Positions 7,195 to 14,696 of a DNA stretch of 17,327 nucleotides are shown here, in pieces. Position 1 is the stretch's first letter. Every line of letters begins with the position of its first letter. This DNA is from Pseudomonadota bacterium (GTDB lineage: Bacteria > Pseudomonadota > Gammaproteobacteria > Acidiferrobacterales > UBA6901), in contig JAJXUF010000064.1 of NCBI GenBank assembly GCA_021783175.1, positions 1 to 17,327 on the forward strand, read 5' to 3'. The notes below the pieces were generated by a model that had not been told where the DNA came from, did not search any database, and saw nothing but the letters and a program-made list of their open reading frames with translations. A program made the translations under genes and the position numbers.

Positions 7195-10089
7195 ATGAAG
7201 ACTGATCGCTGGATTACCGCAATTGGGGCAACTGTTGCCGTATTCGGCACGGCGATCCTACTCGCCCGGGCAGCGCCGACCGCACTGGCCAACGTCATTG
7301 CGGCCAATCCGCCAACGGCCGCAACAGGTCTATGCTTCTTCCTCTCCGGCGTAGCACTACTGCTTCCGCTTTCCTCTTTCCGGTTCTGGCGTATTGGATA
7401 TCAGTCCATCGGGGTAGCACTGCTGTTGATATCCTGGATCGCATCGGCGCGATATTGGCCAAATCGGATCAACATCCCGCTTCTTTCCGCTGTCTTGACT
7501 GAGGCGGGTTTCGAAAATTTTTCCTTCAGCTTGTCGCCTAGCGCAGCACTGGCCTTCACTTTAGCTTGGCTCGCGCTGATTGGCGTTTCGCACTCACGAA
7601 GCAAATTCTGGACTGGTGTGATCGTCGTTGCGCTTTTTGGCATTCTGATGCTCGGCGCTGCCTACATTGTGATCAATCTGTTCGACGTTGGCATCCTTTT
7701 TAGTCGTTACGATCAGAACGGCATGATGGTGGTGACTGCCATTGGACTGCTTGTCCTCGATGCAGGTCTGTTTGCGGTAGCGTACTCGGCCGGTCATTTT
7801 ACGTCGCTTGTTGCCATTCCGCCTGACAAGAAAATCACCTTTATTGGCGGTGCCATCGTACTGCTCTTCGGACTTGTCGTTGGTCTAGCAGTTTCTGGAC
7901 TGTGGGTGCGCACGACAATTGGAATCATCGAGGATAGCCTGCGGATTTCTCTAAACAACAGGGTGCAGACTTACCAGGCCGCGATTGATGCTGCGATGAC
8001 CAAGACGAATCTCATTAGCAGACAGACACGTTTTCACCGATTGATGGCCGAGTTGGCAAAACAACCGGACAATCAACTGGTGCGTGAAGAACTGAACAGG
8101 ATACTGGACCATACGCTTGTGGGCACCGGCATAACAGGTATCGCGATTTACGATGTGGCGGGGCACCTTATCGGGGAACGGGGAAGCATCCCTGCCAACT
8201 CCCGGCTACAAGCAGCGCTGCAATTTTCTTCCAACGCCGTACTGCTGTGGGACAATCGCTCGATACTGAAGGTTAGTGTCCCTGTTTTTCAGGGAATGAA
8301 ACATTTAGGCAACATTGTGGTTGCCGGGCCTTTGCCGACAATCGATCGACTAATGGTGGATGTTACCGGCCTGGGACGAACCGGGACAATGGCGGTATGT
8401 TCGGTCAACGGCAAGAACTGGGTGTGTTTTCCGAACCGTATCAATAGCTTCCAGGGAAAAATACTCACTCCTCGAATGCAGACCTTCGCGCGGGCGATGG
8501 CTTACGCGCTTCACGGCAAGAAGGGCGTCATTTATTCAACCGACCCGCAGAATCGCCGAGTACTGGCGGCCTATGGGCCGATTGGTCCTCTTGGTCTCGG
8601 AATGGTAGTTCGCGTGCGCACAACCGAGCTATTCCAGCCGGTGCGCGCGCGGTTTTTCGAGATTTTGATCCCGCTCACTATCCTGGAAGTAATTGGGCTT
8701 ATGCTGCTGCGCTGGCAGATCGCCCCGCTGGCCGCGAAATTGGTACACGAAATCCAGGAGCGAAAGGCGGCGGAGGAAAGACTCAGCTACCTCGCCCATC
8801 ACGACACTCTTACGGGTCTACCCAATCGCGCACTTCTGCATGATCGTCTACAACAGGCAATCGTCGACGCTGGCCGTCACGGATGGGTGGTCGCGGTCAT
8901 GTACCTGGATCTCGACAATTTTAAAGATATTAACGACACACTCGGGCACGAGGCCGGCGATATGCTGCTCAAAGAAGTTGCAATGCGCCTGACGAGTTGC
9001 GTGCGGTCCGGTGATACGGTATCACATCTGGGTGGTGACGAGTTCTGCTGTATTCTCGCCGGTGTTGCGCATTCCGGAGACGTGAACAAAGTCGCGGAGA
9101 AGATCCTGGAAGGTTTTTCTGGACCCTGTATGATTGGCGACCGCGAGCTATTCATCAACGTAAGCGTTGGCATAACGCTCTACCCTCTGGACGCACGCAC
9201 TCCACAAGACCTTCTCAAGAATGCCGATATCGCCATGTATCGCGCCAAGAAACACGGTGGTGGAAACTACCAGTATTATTCCGCGGATCTCGCGGTCGTG
9301 GCCGCAGAACGTCTGGCTTTGCAGACCGCGCTTCGCCATGCGATCGTGAACGGAGAGTTGCAGCTGCACTATCAACCGCAAGTGGACTTGCGCAATGGCC
9401 GCATGATAGCAGTGGAGGCGCTGTTACGCTGGCACCACCCTGATCGGGGCTGGATCCCTCCGGCTCAATTTGTGCCGCTGGCCGAGGACTGTGGACTAAT
9501 CCTTCCAATCGGCGAGTGGGTACTGAACGAGGCCTGTCGCCAGACCAGGCAGTGGCATGATGCCGGTCACCGCGGATTGCGGCTTGCCGTCAATCTGTCC
9601 GGACGGCAATTTCGCCAAGAAAGATTTGCAGCCAAACTTGCATCGATACTTTCAGATACAGGCCTGAGCCCGCAGCTTTTCGAGATAGAGCTGACGGAGA
9701 GTCTTTTGATGAGCGACATCGACGGAATGACTGGGACACTGGAGCAGCTCCACGACCTTGGAATCACCATTTCAATAGACGATTTTGGAACAGGCTATTC
9801 CTCACTCAGCTACCTGAAACGCTTTCCAATCTCCATACTAAAAATAGATCGCTCGTTCGTAGAGCATATAACCGTGGATTCGGATGACGCAGCCATCGTT
9901 ACCACAATCGTAAACATGGCACGCGGTCTAGGAATGAAGGTTGTTGCCGAAGGTGTGGAAACAAGGGAACAGCTGGCATTTTTGCGTTCGCTCGATTGTG
10001 ACGTCATGCAAGGGAATTACTTCAGTCCGTCTCTGTCCGCCGCCGATTTAAGTCAGCTTCTGCAGGAAGCACGCCGACTTACTGCCTAA
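7195..10089 (+). CDS. Membrane-bound GGDEF-EAL cyclic-di-GMP synthase/phosphodiesterase
   Basis: A 964-residue signalling protein. About seven hydrophobic helices occupy residues 8-238. A sensor-like region predicted to be periplasmic spans about 240-485, an eighth helix about 488-506, and a short linker leads to the catalytic domains. The GGDEF domain has an intact GGDEF at 613-617 and the inhibitory RxxD site (RSGD, 604-607) at the usual five-residue distance. The EAL domain has EAL at 741-743, DDFGTGYSSL near 862, KIDRSF near 883 and VAEGVET near 917, so both activities may be retained. Tandem proteins often favour one activity in vivo, which sequence cannot decide. The N-terminal membrane block was not matched to a named MASE domain. 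ATG 7195 follows an in-frame TGA at 7189-7191, so it is the earliest possible start, but it has a poor ribosome binding site. The TAA overlaps the stop codon of the convergent agt-like gene. Confidence 0.93.
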   Translation: MKTDRWITAIGATVAVFGTAILLARAAPTALANVIAANPPTAATGLCFFLSGVALLLPLSSFRFWRIGYQSIGVALLLISWIASARYWPNRINIPLLSAVLTEAGFENFSFSLSPSAALAFTLAWLALIGVSHSRSKFWTGVIVVALFGILMLGAAYIVINLFDVGILFSRYDQNGMMVVTAIGLLVLDAGLFAVAYSAGHFTSLVAIPPDKKITFIGGAIVLLFGLVVGLAVSGLWVRTTIGIIEDSLRISLNNRVQTYQAAIDAAMTKTNLISRQTRFHRLMAELAKQPDNQLVREELNRILDHTLVGTGITGIAIYDVAGHLIGERGSIPANSRLQAALQFSSNAVLLWDNRSILKVSVPVFQGMKHLGNIVVAGPLPTIDRLMVDVTGLGRTGTMAVCSVNGKNWVCFPNRINSFQGKILTPRMQTFARAMAYALHGKKGVIYSTDPQNRRVLAAYGPIGPLGLGMVVRVRTTELFQPVRARFFEILIPLTILEVIGLMLLRWQIAPLAAKLVHEIQERKAAEERLSYLAHHDTLTGLPNRALLHDRLQQAIVDAGRHGWVVAVMYLDLDNFKDINDTLGHEAGDMLLKEVAMRLTSCVRSGDTVSHLGGDEFCCILAGVAHSGDVNKVAEKILEGFSGPCMIGDRELFINVSVGITLYPLDARTPQDLLKNADIAMYRAKKHGGGNYQYYSADLAVVAAERLALQTALRHAIVNGELQLHYQPQVDLRNGRMIAVEALLRWHHPDRGWIPPAQFVPLAEDCGLILPIGEWVLNEACRQTRQWHDAGHRGLRLAVNLSGRQFRQERFAAKLASILSDTGLSPQLFEIELTESLLMSDIDGMTGTLEQLHDLGITISIDDFGTGYSSLSYLKRFPISILKIDRSFVEHITVDSDDAAIVTTIVNMARGLGMKVVAEGVETREQLAFLRSLDCDVMQGNYFSPSLSAADLSQLLQEARRLTA

Positions 10090-11132
10090 TTTCCCGCTCT
10101 GCCAGTTGCCGATTGCCGGGCAGCTACGTCGGGCGCAGTCGCAATACTCAGATGCCCTAGAAACTGCCTGGTACAAGTCTCCCATGAGTACTGCAATGCT
10201 TCCGCTCGACAAGCGTTTGGATCGAGCGTCGCGGCGCGTTCCGCTGCCTCCTTCAGGTCCGTATTCAAAAAGCCGGTAACGCCGTTCTTAATTATATCTA
10301 CCGGACCCTGTACCGGAAACGCTGCGACGGGCACCCCGCAGGCGAGCGCCTCGATTATCACCAAGCCGAACGTATCGGTGCGACTCGGAAACACGAACAC
10401 ATCCGCGGCCGCGACATGCTGCGCTAGCTCTCTTCCGGTCTTGTAACCGGTAAAGCGTACTTGCGGATATTTGTGCTTCAGCATTTCCAGATCCGGACCG
10501 CCGCCTACAACGAATTTAGTTCCATCCAGGTCCAGATTAAGAAACGCCTGGATATTCTTCTCCACCGCAACCCGTCCCATGTACATGAATATCGGACGTG
10601 GCGCATCAAGAAACGTCTTGTCGTACGGACGAAACACCTCGGTGTCGACGCCACGAGACCACATGCCGAGATTGCGAAATCCGCGTTCTTCAAGACGTGC
10701 TCGCAGCGTTTCAGTTGCAACCATTACGGTGGCTGCGCGGCCGTGAAACCAGCGCATGAAGCGGTAACCTGCGGCGAGGGGTATGCCTGTGCGCAACTTC
10801 ACATATTCGGGAAACTGCGTGTGAAAAGATGTAGTGAAGGGTAATCCCTTCTTTAAACACCACGAGCGCGCAGCCAAACCGAGCGGCCCTTCAGTGGCGA
10901 TATGCACGGCATCCGGACTGGCATTGTCCAACAGTTTTGTGACTCGCGCCCCAGGTAAAAGAGCTAGGCGGATTTCCGGATAAGTAGGACAGGGAACCGT
11001 GCGGAACGCGTCTGGCGTGATCATCTGCACACTGTGTCCCAAGCGCAACAACTCGTCGCGCGTGCGCGACAGAGTGTTGACCACACCGTTAATCTGCGGA
11101 TACCAGGCGTCGCTGACGAAAACGATATTCAT
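10086..11132 (-). CDS. GT4-family glycosyltransferase, likely diacylglycerol glycosyltransferase (Agt-like)
   Basis: A 348-residue GT-B fold enzyme of family GT4. The N-terminal Rossmann half opens with MNIVFVSDAWYPQINGVVNT and carries SFHTQFPEYV. The C-terminal half has YMGRVAVEKNI, VVGGGPDLEMLKHKYP and the donor-binding TDTFGLVIIEALACGVPV near 252-269, where Asp takes the place of the first Glu of the EX7E motif. Relatives include MgtA-type mannosyltransferases, SqdX-like enzymes and Agt, which makes glycolipids from diacylglycerol during phosphate starvation. The start at 11132 has GGAAG about 9 bp upstream; a longer frame opens at 11165. It overlaps the plcP-like gene by 44 bp, so the two are co-transcribed and probably translationally coupled. 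This pairing supports diacylglycerol as acceptor. The sugar donor cannot be told from sequence. Confidence 0.82.
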   Translation of the reverse strand: MNIVFVSDAWYPQINGVVNTLSRTRDELLRLGHSVQMITPDAFRTVPCPTYPEIRLALLPGARVTKLLDNASPDAVHIATEGPLGLAARSWCLKKGLPFTTSFHTQFPEYVKLRTGIPLAAGYRFMRWFHGRAATVMVATETLRARLEERGFRNLGMWSRGVDTEVFRPYDKTFLDAPRPIFMYMGRVAVEKNIQAFLNLDLDGTKFVVGGGPDLEMLKHKYPQVRFTGYKTGRELAQHVAAADVFVFPSRTDTFGLVIIEALACGVPVAAFPVQGPVDIIKNGVTGFLNTDLKEAAERAATLDPNACRAEALQYSWETCTRQFLGHLSIATAPDVAARQSATGRAGN

Positions 11133-11898
11133 TCTGTGTTTCTTCCAGGAGGTAGACACTTTCATCGGCCCAGTGAATTACGGCAAGAGATCCGTCTTCG
11201 TGTTCAACCAGTGCCGTACAGCTTTCAACCCAATCACCATCGTTGCAGTAAAGCATGTTGTCGTAAGATTCTATTGTCGCCTTGTGAATGTGGCCACAGA
11301 CGATTCCATCTACCCCGCGCCGGCGCGCCTCGTGTACCAGTGCCTGCTCGAAGCTGCTGATGAAATTTACCGCGCTCTTTGTTTTCTGTTTTAGATAGGC
11401 GGCGAGAGACCAGTAGCCGAACCCAAATCGACGACGGAAAAAGTTGACCCAACGGTTTAGGTAGAGCAGTACGTCGTAGATGCCACTACCCAATATGGCT
11501 AGCCACTTGCTGTGTTTTACGATCGTGTCGAACTCATCTCCGTGTATCACCAGCAGGCGCCGGCCATCTGCGGTTTGGTGAACAACATCGGCTGCCACGT
11601 GGACTCCACCGAAGATCCGTCCTATGTGTTCGCGGAAGACTTCGTCGTGATTTCCTGGAACATAGACGACTCGCGTCCCCTTCGATGCCTTCTCCATGAC
11701 GGATTGAATTACCTGGTTATGCAGCGACGGCCAGTACCAGCCGTTTTTTAGGTTCCAGAAATCGATGATGTCACCCGCGAGATATAGATGACGCGACTCT
11801 GTATGATTCAGGAAGTCGAGAAGATACTGGGCCTTACAGGATTTCGTACCAAGATGAACGTCGGAAATCCAGATGGTTCGAAAGCGTAGCGGCTTCAT
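11089..11898 (-). CDS. plcP: PlcP-like phospholipase C (metallophosphoesterase annotated as LpxH-like)
   Basis: A 269-residue calcineurin-type metallophosphoesterase. Metal-binding motifs appear in order: SDVHLG (Asp13, His15), GDIIDFW (Asp43), GNHDE (Asn83, His84), HGDEFD (119-124) and GHIH (202-205). Automated pipelines usually name this group UDP-2,3-diacylglucosamine diphosphatase. However, WYWPSLHN, HQTADGRRLLVIHGDEFD and GDWVESCTALVEH are, as I recall, typical of the PlcP branch characterised in Sinorhizobium and marine bacteria. There it cleaves the head group from phosphatidylcholine, phosphatidylethanolamine or phosphatidylglycerol to give diacylglycerol under phosphate limitation. 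The partner GT4 gene immediately downstream fits that role. No lpx gene lies nearby. The start at 11898 matches the domain start; an ATG at 11931 would add 11 residues. Expression from the 11899-12043 region may respond to phosphate. LpxH activity is the main alternative. Confidence 0.78.
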   Translation of the reverse strand: MKPLRFRTIWISDVHLGTKSCKAQYLLDFLNHTESRHLYLAGDIIDFWNLKNGWYWPSLHNQVIQSVMEKASKGTRVVYVPGNHDEVFREHIGRIFGGVHVAADVVHQTADGRRLLVIHGDEFDTIVKHSKWLAILGSGIYDVLLYLNRWVNFFRRRFGFGYWSLAAYLKQKTKSAVNFISSFEQALVHEARRRGVDGIVCGHIHKATIESYDNMLYCNDGDWVESCTALVEHEDGSLAVIHWADESVYLLEETQNEYRFRQRRLVSAD

Positions 11899-11954
11899 AT
11901 GACGGTCTCTGCGGATTTTCCTGGTGCGCACTATGCCCTTTTGCGTTGAAGGAT

Positions 11955-12005
11955 TTGTGACCGTTTCGTGATTTTTATGTCATATTTCAGTCATGCCATC
12001 GTCAT
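11955..12005 (+). promoter_or_regulatory. Candidate PHO-box array between plcP-like gene and dgkA
   Basis: Five related units start at exact 11-bp steps: TTGTGAC (11955), TCGTGAT (11966), ATGTCAT (11977), CAGTCAT (11988) and TCGTCAT (11999). The last three match the PHO-box half-site CTGTCAT at 6, 6 and 5 of 7 positions on the plus strand. The first two read better on the minus strand as CGGTCAC and AAATCAC, pointing toward the plcP-like gene. PhoB binds direct 7-bp repeats separated by 4 bp, which is this spacing. The units at 11977-11994 end 11 bp before a perfect -10, the arrangement of PhoB-activated promoters. Assigned by eye. Confidence 0.6.
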
Positions 12006-12011
12006 TATAAT
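12006..12011 (+). promoter_or_regulatory. -10 box of dgkA promoter
   Basis: This is a perfect TATAAT. No TTGACA-like -35 lies at the right distance; the GTCAT repeats occupy that position, which fits an activator-dependent promoter. Transcription would start near 12018, giving a short leader before the dgkA ribosome binding site at 12032-12035. Confidence 0.6.
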
Positions 12012-12043
12012 TCTCTGTGCCACACGTCATTGGAGACCTGTTC

Positions 12044-12439
12044 ATGGGGATAGTTAAGAAGCTTTTGGTCAGCAGCAGCGATATTGGACGCATCATTCGC
12101 GCCGGCAGCTATTCAGTGTCTGGTTTGCATGCAGCACTGAAAAAAGAGGCGGCGTTTCGTCAGGAAGTAATTCTTTTTGTGGTGCTTGCACCGCTTGGTG
12201 CATGGCTTGGTCGCAACGGCGTTGAACGTGCACTACTGATCGGTAGTTTGCTGCTTGTTATGATAGTCGAACTACTCAACTCTTCGGTAGAAGCAACAGT
12301 GGATCGAATCAGCCGCAAGCACCACAAGCTTTCAGGTCGAGCCAAGGATATGGGTTCAGCCGCCGTTTCGCTGTCTATTTTCCTCGCCGTGCTCGTCTGG
12401 GTTTTGATTCTCGCTGATCATTACAAGTGGCGATTCTAA
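12044..12439 (+). CDS. dgkA: Diacylglycerol kinase (DgkA, prokaryotic type)
   Basis: A 131-residue integral membrane kinase, normal length for the family (E. coli 121). It phosphorylates diacylglycerol to phosphatidic acid with ATP at the inner membrane. Family motifs are EAAFRQE (35-41), the active-site segment VELLNSSVEATVDR (75-88), and KLSGRAKDMGSAAV (about 95-108), with three hydrophobic helices. The start at 12044 has GGAG 8 bp upstream; an in-frame ATG at 12017 would begin at or just before the likely transcription start and is rejected. It is divergent from the plcP-like gene. PlcP makes diacylglycerol, Agt consumes it and DgkA recycles it, so the divergent pair is functionally coherent. 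In E. coli, DgkA mainly recycles diacylglycerol from osmoregulated-glucan synthesis, so a housekeeping role is also possible. Confidence 0.94.
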   Translation: MGIVKKLLVSSSDIGRIIRAGSYSVSGLHAALKKEAAFRQEVILFVVLAPLGAWLGRNGVERALLIGSLLLVMIVELLNSSVEATVDRISRKHHKLSGRAKDMGSAAVSLSIFLAVLVWVLILADHYKWRF

Positions 12440-13051
12440 ACGATTTCGAAGACCACGGTGCCTAGGGAAGTTCGACAGATGCGGGTTGGCAATCTCCGAT
12501 TTAACTTCGGGAGGCGCCCACAAATTGGAAACAGTGCTTTGTCTGTTTCACGCCAAGTATCATTCGACTCAACTGAAATTTCCGGAGAATCATGGACAAA
12601 TTCAGCGCGACAATCCATGGAAATATACGCAGTTTTCGTACGCTTCCTAATGGTTAGTCGCAATTTGGTGTTCGATCCAGGATTTCCAGCTCGACAGCAC
12701 CGATGTCGACTTGCAGTGCAGTCAATGCCGAATGGAGTACGTTCGCACGACACATTGGATGGAGCCAATCAAGCAAGAACGGGCTGTCTAGCGCAAACCC
12801 CACGCAGGTTCATCAATAGCGCGCCGCGCCGGCCGAGCCTGTTACTTTTGAGACTTAAACCAGGAGCGCGATGCTGATGTCTATGACTGCAGCGCCAAGA
12901 TTGCTCTGGCAGAAAGCGGATTCACTTATCGTCGCCAGCGTTATTACAACATCGACGGTGAGGGTTTAAGTGTTACTCGTTCCGGTTCTCGATGATGGGC
13001 CCTTGAGGTTATGCCTGGTTGCCGCAGATTTCGTAGACGTCACTCAGTTGA
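12440..13051. other. Gene-poor stretch after dgkA
   Basis: Open frames on both strands (12458-12877 plus, 12436-12768 minus) overlap each other and have low-complexity, charge-poor compositions with no motif or ribosome binding site. A 47-codon open stretch without a start codon (12852-12995 plus), containing SGFTYRRQRYYNIDGE, looks protein-like and might be a gene remnant. I see no terminator with a T run behind dgkA, and no RNA gene. Confidence 0.45.
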
Positions 13052-13489
13052 TCATCCACTGCGTGGGCGCTCCCAGGGCTCAACTTCCCCTCTTCGCACC
13101 CGAAACATGGAATGCGCCGCGAACACTTGTGTGTTCTTCCATTTACGGTAGTGTGCCGGGTTGCGTTTTTTCAGCTTGGCCATGAGATGCGTCCATTCGT
13201 ACGACAGCTGACCGGTCGTAACAGTGAGCGTCACCCTCTTCCGAATTGGTCTGATTTTCCGTTGATCAAAGGAGTAGCCACGCAACTCCGCCTCCTTGAA
13301 TATGGCGTCTAAGTAGACTGCGATTGCCATAAGCGGCGCCGCATGGCGCTTGAAACGATCCAACTGCGGGTGCTGTCGGTAGCCACGCGTTTTTCCACGC
13401 AACACAGCTTGCGCCAACAGCGCTTCCCGCCACACTGCCACTAAACCTTGCGGGTCAAGATATTTCGGATGTAGCGACCAGAGGCGCAA
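13052..13489 (-). CDS. pdg: Pyrimidine dimer DNA glycosylase (T4 endonuclease V family)
   Basis: A 145-residue protein of the pyrimidine-dimer DNA glycosylase family (Pfam Pyr_excise). It opens with MRLWSLHPKYLDPQGLVA, then WREALLAQAVLRGKTRGY and HPQLDRF, with YEWTHLMAKLKKRNP toward the C-terminus. Glu22 in WRE corresponds to the catalytic Glu23 of T4 DenV (YRE). In DenV the N-terminal amine after Met removal is the nucleophile; here residue 2 would be Arg, as expected for this bacterial branch. The predicted role is cutting UV-induced thymine dimers in base-excision repair. Several bacterial members have not been tested. The start is a TTG at 13489, strongly supported by GGAGG (13499-13503) 9 bp upstream and by the family N-terminus. 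It stands alone in a gene-poor region. Confidence 0.85.
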   Translation of the reverse strand: MRLWSLHPKYLDPQGLVAVWREALLAQAVLRGKTRGYRQHPQLDRFKRHAAPLMAIAVYLDAIFKEAELRGYSFDQRKIRPIRKRVTLTVTTGQLSYEWTHLMAKLKKRNPAHYRKWKNTQVFAAHSMFRVRRGEVEPWERPRSG

Positions 13490-14696
13490 GGTCTAAGGCC
13501 TCCAAGCGCCCAGGTAGTAGTCCAGCCAGCTATTCGCAATAATCCGGAGTAGTGCTGCACGCAACCATATAAGGGAATTGTGGTCTCCCGCCCGCTGAAT
13601 CATCGCGTCACCGCATGCGGCGGAGATACAGGCGCCTGGAGGCAGAAAATTGCAGCGAGCGATGCGCTGCAAGATTCCTTGTGTACCTCGACATCGGTGT
13701 GGATTTTCATGGGATTGTAGAAATTGATGTTCAATAAGTGCACGACCCTCGCCACCCAAAGTGATTGCGTCAGGGATAACGCATGTCCAAAGGTAAACCC
13801 GCGATGAATAAACCGGTCAGCGGGACAAAATCAAACTCAAGGACAGCGGCAATCTGGCGTCATTCGCGACCAGCGCCTTAACCGGCGATGCGCGGTATCA
13901 GGGTTGGCAAAGTGCTGCTTGCGAGGAGCCGCTTTGCAAAAGCCCAAAAAGTGACCCGAACGCCGCCTTCACATTGATGATATTACCTGCTGCGGGTACC
14001 AGCGCAATATCTAGTTCGCCGCGTATTCTCGCTCTCGGGTCCATCGCCTCGATAAACAGCGCAAGCACCGTTCCCGGGAAGCGAAAAAAGCCTTTTCCGA
14101 ATGAAAAGAACGGCACCGATTATTACGACGAACACCCCAGACTGGAGCGAATAAGAAATGGTCCCGTACCCGCTAGGCACCATCCGACTAAATGCAAATT
14201 GCTACCCGACATTGGGCCGCACCTCCGGAAAAGTGCAAGCTGAATCGAGTTGGATAACAGGTATTTTCCTAAAAATCATCTGTGGGAAGAATAAAAAATG
14301 GCGACTAGACATAAAGGCAGCCAAATTCCACGGGCTCCGGTGACTAACGGAAGAGAATCAAGGCGGTACGACTTATTTTCTTCCGCTGCCAAAGCGGACT
14401 CCCTGGCCCGGTGTCACGCGACCGATATTTTCTCGAAATCTCTATCAGCTCTCATGACTATCACAGGGGGTTGGTTGCGTGTTTCTATTAGGGCATCTCC
14501 GATAGCTCATACTATCTAAGGCAACAGGATGTTGCCCAGCAATGCCCATGCTCGATTTCGTAACGTAGCTATTAGCCGACTTGTAGAAACTCTTGGCACC
14601 GACCGAAATGGCCGCTCAAAAGCGGCCCGATCTACTCAGGATCTCCAAACCCAAAATTTCCAGTTGCCGCGCAACCCACTTCAAGGAGAGGTCGAA
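13490..14696. other. 1.2-kb gene-poor region with possible coding remnants
   Basis: No intact recognisable gene was found. Two adjoining minus-strand frames between 13898 and 14183 together read like one damaged membrane protein: a hydrophobic VFVVIIGAVLFI segment in one frame, then LALFIEAMDPRARIRGELD and VPAAGNIINVKAAFG in the other. They could be joined by a frameshift near 14080-14100. A tiny frame at 13783-13881 (plus) is listed separately. The remaining frames show no motifs. No tRNA, IS end or attachment site was recognised. Confidence 0.4.
13783..13881 (+). CDS. Possible small protein of 32 residues
   Basis: ATG at 13783 is preceded by AGGGA about 7 bp upstream. The frame encodes a basic peptide beginning MSKGKPAMNKPVSGTK and ending RHSRPAP. 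Short Lys/Ser-rich proteins of this kind are often real but are hard to support from one sequence. I do not recognise a family, and chance is a fair alternative. Confidence 0.2.
   Translation: MSKGKPAMNKPVSGTKSNSRTAAIWRHSRPAP

Noticed and set aside
11133..11165. Longer start for the glycosyltransferase gene at 11165.
   Set aside because: The extra residues (MKVSTSWKKHR) lie inside the plcP-like coding end and precede the usual MNIVFVSD opening. The ATG at 11132 has its own GGAAG.
12852..12995. 47-codon open stretch with protein-like SGFTYRRQRYYNIDGE.
   Set aside because: It has no start codon and is short enough to arise by chance. It is mentioned only as a possible remnant.
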